From Akkermansia muciniphila (GTDB taxonomy: Bacteria > Verrucomicrobiota > Verrucomicrobiia > Verrucomicrobiales > Akkermansiaceae): a DNA stretch of 64,000 nucleotides. A model generated the notes under the pieces. The model was not told where the DNA came from, made no database searches, and saw nothing but the letters and a program-made list of their open reading frames with translations. Shown here one piece after another: positions 61,470 to 64,000 of the stretch. Both the position numbers and the translations under genes were made by a program. Numbering within the stretch: position 1 is the stretch's first letter; each line of letters starts with the position of its first letter. The DNA lies in the NCBI GenBank assembly GCA_004557455.1, contig SFDX01000006.1, forward strand, positions 1 to 64,000, in the 5' to 3' direction.

Positions 61470-61505
61470 GAAAAACGCCGCAGCCCCGGGAAGGAACTGC
61501 GGCGT
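61470..61505 (-). terminator. terminator of the GH57/GT operon
   Basis: On the minus strand ACGCCGCAG pairs with CTGCGGCGT (61505-61497 with 61483-61475) and is followed by five T. It lies 23 nt after the GH57 stop. Confidence 0.8.
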
Positions 61506-61527
61506 GAAATCAGGATGTTCCGCGAAC

Positions 61528-62712
61528 TCAGGCCAAGTTCTTGGAATCGAAAGCCTTGTTCATCTCCGCCTCGCGCTTCACGCGAACCTGCAGATCCGCC
61601 AGCGCGTTCATGTAGTAGATGTAGGCATCGAAAGGAGAGGGATACGGCGTAAAGCCGTTGCTCTTCTCCATATAGTGGAAGTGGTCCGCGCTCTGCAGCT
61701 TGCGCCACACGTGGATCATATCGCTGTCATGGCTGGCCTTAACGGCCGCCTCCAAGTCATAGATCTTCTTGATGGCCTCCTGCTGCATCACATTGCCATT
61801 CCACTGGGTCGTGGTGCCGTAGGTGGAGCAGCTCACCGGGTTCGGGCAATCCAGCGTGCCCGTGGACGGGAACTTCCGCACGGCCTCCCCGGGGGTAAGG
61901 AAGGTGTTACCGTTGAACACAGCCGCCGTAATCATCGTACGCCAGAACTCAAAGACACCCGTGGTGTCCGGCTGGCGCTCGCCGAGCGTCTCGTAGTCCA
62001 TGGACAGGTTCACCACCTGCCCCTCCTGGCGGGTCAACCAATCCGCGAAGGTGTAGGGAGACAGCGGGTACTCGCTCCAAGTGGGGTCAACGCGACGATT
62101 CGCCAAGTCATTGGAGAGGTGGCGGTTGCGGATGAGCGTCTTCGTCTTGTCGATGAGCGGCGCGCACTGCAGGTCATTCGTGTGGCGGTTGGACATCATG
62201 CGGCTGTTGCCGTCTGCCATAATGCCCTCGAAGCCCATATCACAGACCTGGGCTGCAATTGCGTTATCATACAGCATGCCGGTATTCCACAGCACGGTGG
62301 GGCGGCAGCCGAAGAGCTGCTCGATGAGCTGCACATGCTCCTGCACCTGCTCCTCGAACTCCGAGGGAGCGTAGAGCGAGGCGAGGGAAGCGTAGTACGG
62401 CATGGCCAGGAACTCCACCGCCCCTGTCTCCGCCAAGCGGGCGAAGGAGTCGATGAGGTCCGGGCGGTGGTACTTTGCCTGCTCGAGAATCACCCCTGAG
62501 AGTGCGAGCGCAAAGCGGAACTTGCCGTCGGAAAGCTCGATGAGCTGCTGCATGAGGCGGTTCGCCGGCAGGTAGCAGCGCTCCGCCACCGCGCTGAGCA
62601 CGCGACCGTTGAGCTCGTCGTCCTCATAGAACGCGTGCTCCCCGATCTTGAAAAAATCATACGGAATCAGCCGGTTAGGCTGGTGCGCATGGAAGGTAAG
62701 GGTAATGTTCAT
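61528..62712 (-). CDS. GH57 alpha-amylase-like protein, catalytic Glu replaced
   Basis: 394 aa, cytosolic. Motif HAHQP (8-12), the later MDYETLGERQ with the acid/base Asp239, and the barrel segment around DMGFEGIMADG identify the family 57 amylase fold. In the nucleophile motif, active enzymes read NTE-L-I-Y; here it is N143-T-G145-M-L-Y, so the nucleophilic Glu is missing. GH57 amylase-like homologues lacking a catalytic residue are known from Bacteroidetes, so a binding or regulatory role in glycogen metabolism is likelier than hydrolysis. It is 27 nt downstream of a glycogen-synthase-like gene in the same operon. Confidence 0.88.
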   Translation of the reverse strand: MNITLTFHAHQPNRLIPYDFFKIGEHAFYEDDELNGRVLSAVAERCYLPANRLMQQLIELSDGKFRFALALSGVILEQAKYHRPDLIDSFARLAETGAVEFLAMPYYASLASLYAPSEFEEQVQEHVQLIEQLFGCRPTVLWNTGMLYDNAIAAQVCDMGFEGIMADGNSRMMSNRHTNDLQCAPLIDKTKTLIRNRHLSNDLANRRVDPTWSEYPLSPYTFADWLTRQEGQVVNLSMDYETLGERQPDTTGVFEFWRTMITAAVFNGNTFLTPGEAVRKFPSTGTLDCPNPVSCSTYGTTTQWNGNVMQQEAIKKIYDLEAAVKASHDSDMIHVWRKLQSADHFHYMEKSNGFTPYPSPFDAYIYYMNALADLQVRVKREAEMNKAFDSKNLA

Positions 62713-62739
62713 AGCCGTGAAGGTTGATGGGTGAAAGGG

Positions 62740-64000
62740 TTACCAACCGAGCACATGGTGGTAGACGCGCAGCATCTTCTCCGCCGCCGTGTCCCAGTTG
62801 GAGTTCTTGATGTCCTGTGCACTCTGCTCCGCCACGCGCTTGTAGAGCTCTTCATCCGTGATGAGGTCCACAATGTGCTTGGCCATCATGTTCACATCCC
62901 AGAAGTCCGCCTTCAGCGCGCCCTTCATCACCTCCGCCACGCCGCTCTGCTTCGAAATAACGGCCGGAATGTTGAATTGGGCCGCCTCCAGCGCGGAGAG
63001 GCCGAAGGGCTCGGAGACCGAAGGCATGCAGTACACATCCGTCATGGAAAGCAGCTCGTTAACCTTTGCCTTGTTCAGGAAGCCGGTGAAGTGGAACTTG
63101 TCGCCCACGCCGTGGAAGGCCCCGGTTTCGATAAGCTGGCGGAGCTTCTCGCCGGTGCCTGCCATCACGAAGCGTACGTTGTCGGTCTGCTCCAGCACCT
63201 TGGCAGCAATCTGCAGGAAGAACTCCGGCCCCTTCTGCGCGGTGAGACGACCGAGAAAGAGCACGAGCTTCTCCGGGAACTTCTTCTTGCTGTGGAAGAC
63301 GTGCACGGGATCCGCACCGTTGTGCACGGGGAAAATCTTGGAGGGATCGATGCCGTAGTGGCCGGCCGCAACAGTGCCGGTGTACTTGGACACGGGGATG
63401 ACGGCGTCCGCCTGCTCCATGCCGTACTTCTCGATGTCGTAGATCCAACCGCGGGCATCTGCACCGGCGCGGTCAAACTGGGAGGCATGCAGGTGCACCA
63501 CCAAGGGCTTGCCCGTGGCGCGCTTCACCTCCACACCGGCCAAGTAGGTCATCCAGTCGTGGGCGTGCACCAAGTCAAAGTCGTACTTGCGGGCCATGAT
63601 GGCGCAGATCTTGGAGAACTCGATGACCTTGCGGGCCAAGTCACCGGCGTACAGATCCTCCTTGCCGGTGAAGAGATCCAAGTCCGCATGATGCACCTTG
63701 GAGAAGAGCAGCTTGCCCTCCTGCGTAAAGGTAACGGTGCCGGGCGTACCCTCCGTGCTGGCGTAGGGGTCCAGGTTAATGGGGGCCTTGCTCACCATGG
63801 CGCAGCTCTCGTAGGTGTAGGGCTGCGCTTCGGTGGTCTGCAGCTCGCCGTAGCTGAGAGTGTTGACACCGCGCAGAGTGAACCCGTCGTAAGAAGCATC
63901 GGGCGCGGCCTTGGGCACGATGACGGCCAAGTCCACTTTCTTTGCCAAGGCCTTGGAGATGCCCATGCAGGCAACGCCGAGACCGCCGTTGATGAGCGGG
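62740..64000 (-). CDS. glycogen synthase-like glycosyltransferase (GT4/GT5), partial
   Basis: At least 419 codons; the 5' end lies beyond the window, where the frame is still open with GGLGVACMG, the usual N-terminal donor loop. A GT-B fold is shown by the acceptor-side HAHDWMTYLAG, VHLHASQFDR, FLGRLTAQKG, and the C-terminal SVSEPFGLSALEAA with the donor-site Glu. This layout matches glycogen synthases paired with GH57 genes in Bacteroidetes and Verrucomicrobia, which build alpha-1,4-glucan from nucleotide-glucose. Confidence 0.88.
   Translation of the reverse strand, partial: PLINGGLGVACMGISKALAKKVDLAVIVPKAAPDASYDGFTLRGVNTLSYGELQTTEAQPYTYESCAMVSKAPINLDPYASTEGTPGTVTFTQEGKLLFSKVHHADLDLFTGKEDLYAGDLARKVIEFSKICAIMARKYDFDLVHAHDWMTYLAGVEVKRATGKPLVVHLHASQFDRAGADARGWIYDIEKYGMEQADAVIPVSKYTGTVAAGHYGIDPSKIFPVHNGADPVHVFHSKKKFPEKLVLFLGRLTAQKGPEFFLQIAAKVLEQTDNVRFVMAGTGEKLRQLIETGAFHGVGDKFHFTGFLNKAKVNELLSMTDVYCMPSVSEPFGLSALEAAQFNIPAVISKQSGVAEVMKGALKADFWDVNMMAKHIVDLITDEELYKRVAEQSAQDIKNSNWDTAAEKMLRVYHHVLGW

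Overview
The window reads as chromosomal DNA of a Verrucomicrobiota bacterium, most likely an Akkermansiaceae-type gut commensal. This is inferred from the house-keeping proteins, the secreted GH20 hexosaminidase, the GH57/GT4 glycogen pair and a galactokinase plus Na+/sugar symporter. It cannot be confirmed without a database search. G+C looks near 60% by eye except in a few AT-richer patches. No rRNA, CRISPR array, integrase or transposase is seen.

Layout. 0.3-9.5 kb: a secreted protein of unknown function, a secreted protein with two thioredoxin-like domains, and a leftward operon (tsaC, small unknown protein, iron-type alcohol dehydrogenase, aldehyde dehydrogenase, GT2 glycosyltransferase). 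9.5-19 kb: an ArsC/Spx-like protein, GH20 hexosaminidase, pgsA, an operon with metF followed by tRNA-Arg(CCU), feoAB and an alpha/beta hydrolase. 19-25.7 kb: a leftward exbB-exbD-exbD-TPR-GT51-IMPase operon that looks like a Tol/CpoB/PBP1-type envelope machine whose transpeptidase domain has lost its active site. 25.8-31 kb: a ddpX-like dipeptidase, then an AT-rich island of envelope-glycan genes (GT39-like, GtrA, GT2). The island is flanked by two copies of a ~75-bp segment holding the dipeptidase promoter and first codons. An ankyrin protein follows. 31-40 kb: purH, pdxJ, an HU-like gene, galK plus an SGLT-type symporter, an AT-richer acyltransferase gene with a palindrome in its promoter spacer, and fabH. 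40-50.5 kb: three tandem ~1000-residue VgrG-like spike proteins with a DUF6931-like gene between the first and second. 50.5-56 kb: ankyrin proteins, a DegT-like protein, a fused dCMP-deaminase/ADP-ribosylglycohydrolase and a coiled-coil secreted protein. 56-64 kb: uvrC, speA, tRNA-Arg(UCU), a C_GCAxxG_C_C protein, a frameshifted Fic gene, and a GH57 amylase-like protein plus GT4/5 glycosyltransferase, the latter cut by the window edge.

A recurring design runs through the window. Operon-leading genes carry a -35/-10 pair with a ~17-bp spacer, and the -10 box ends only 6-11 nt before the start codon. This predicts leaderless or nearly leaderless mRNAs. Internal operon genes begin without a recognisable Shine-Dalgarno sequence. 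I used this pattern to choose many start codons.
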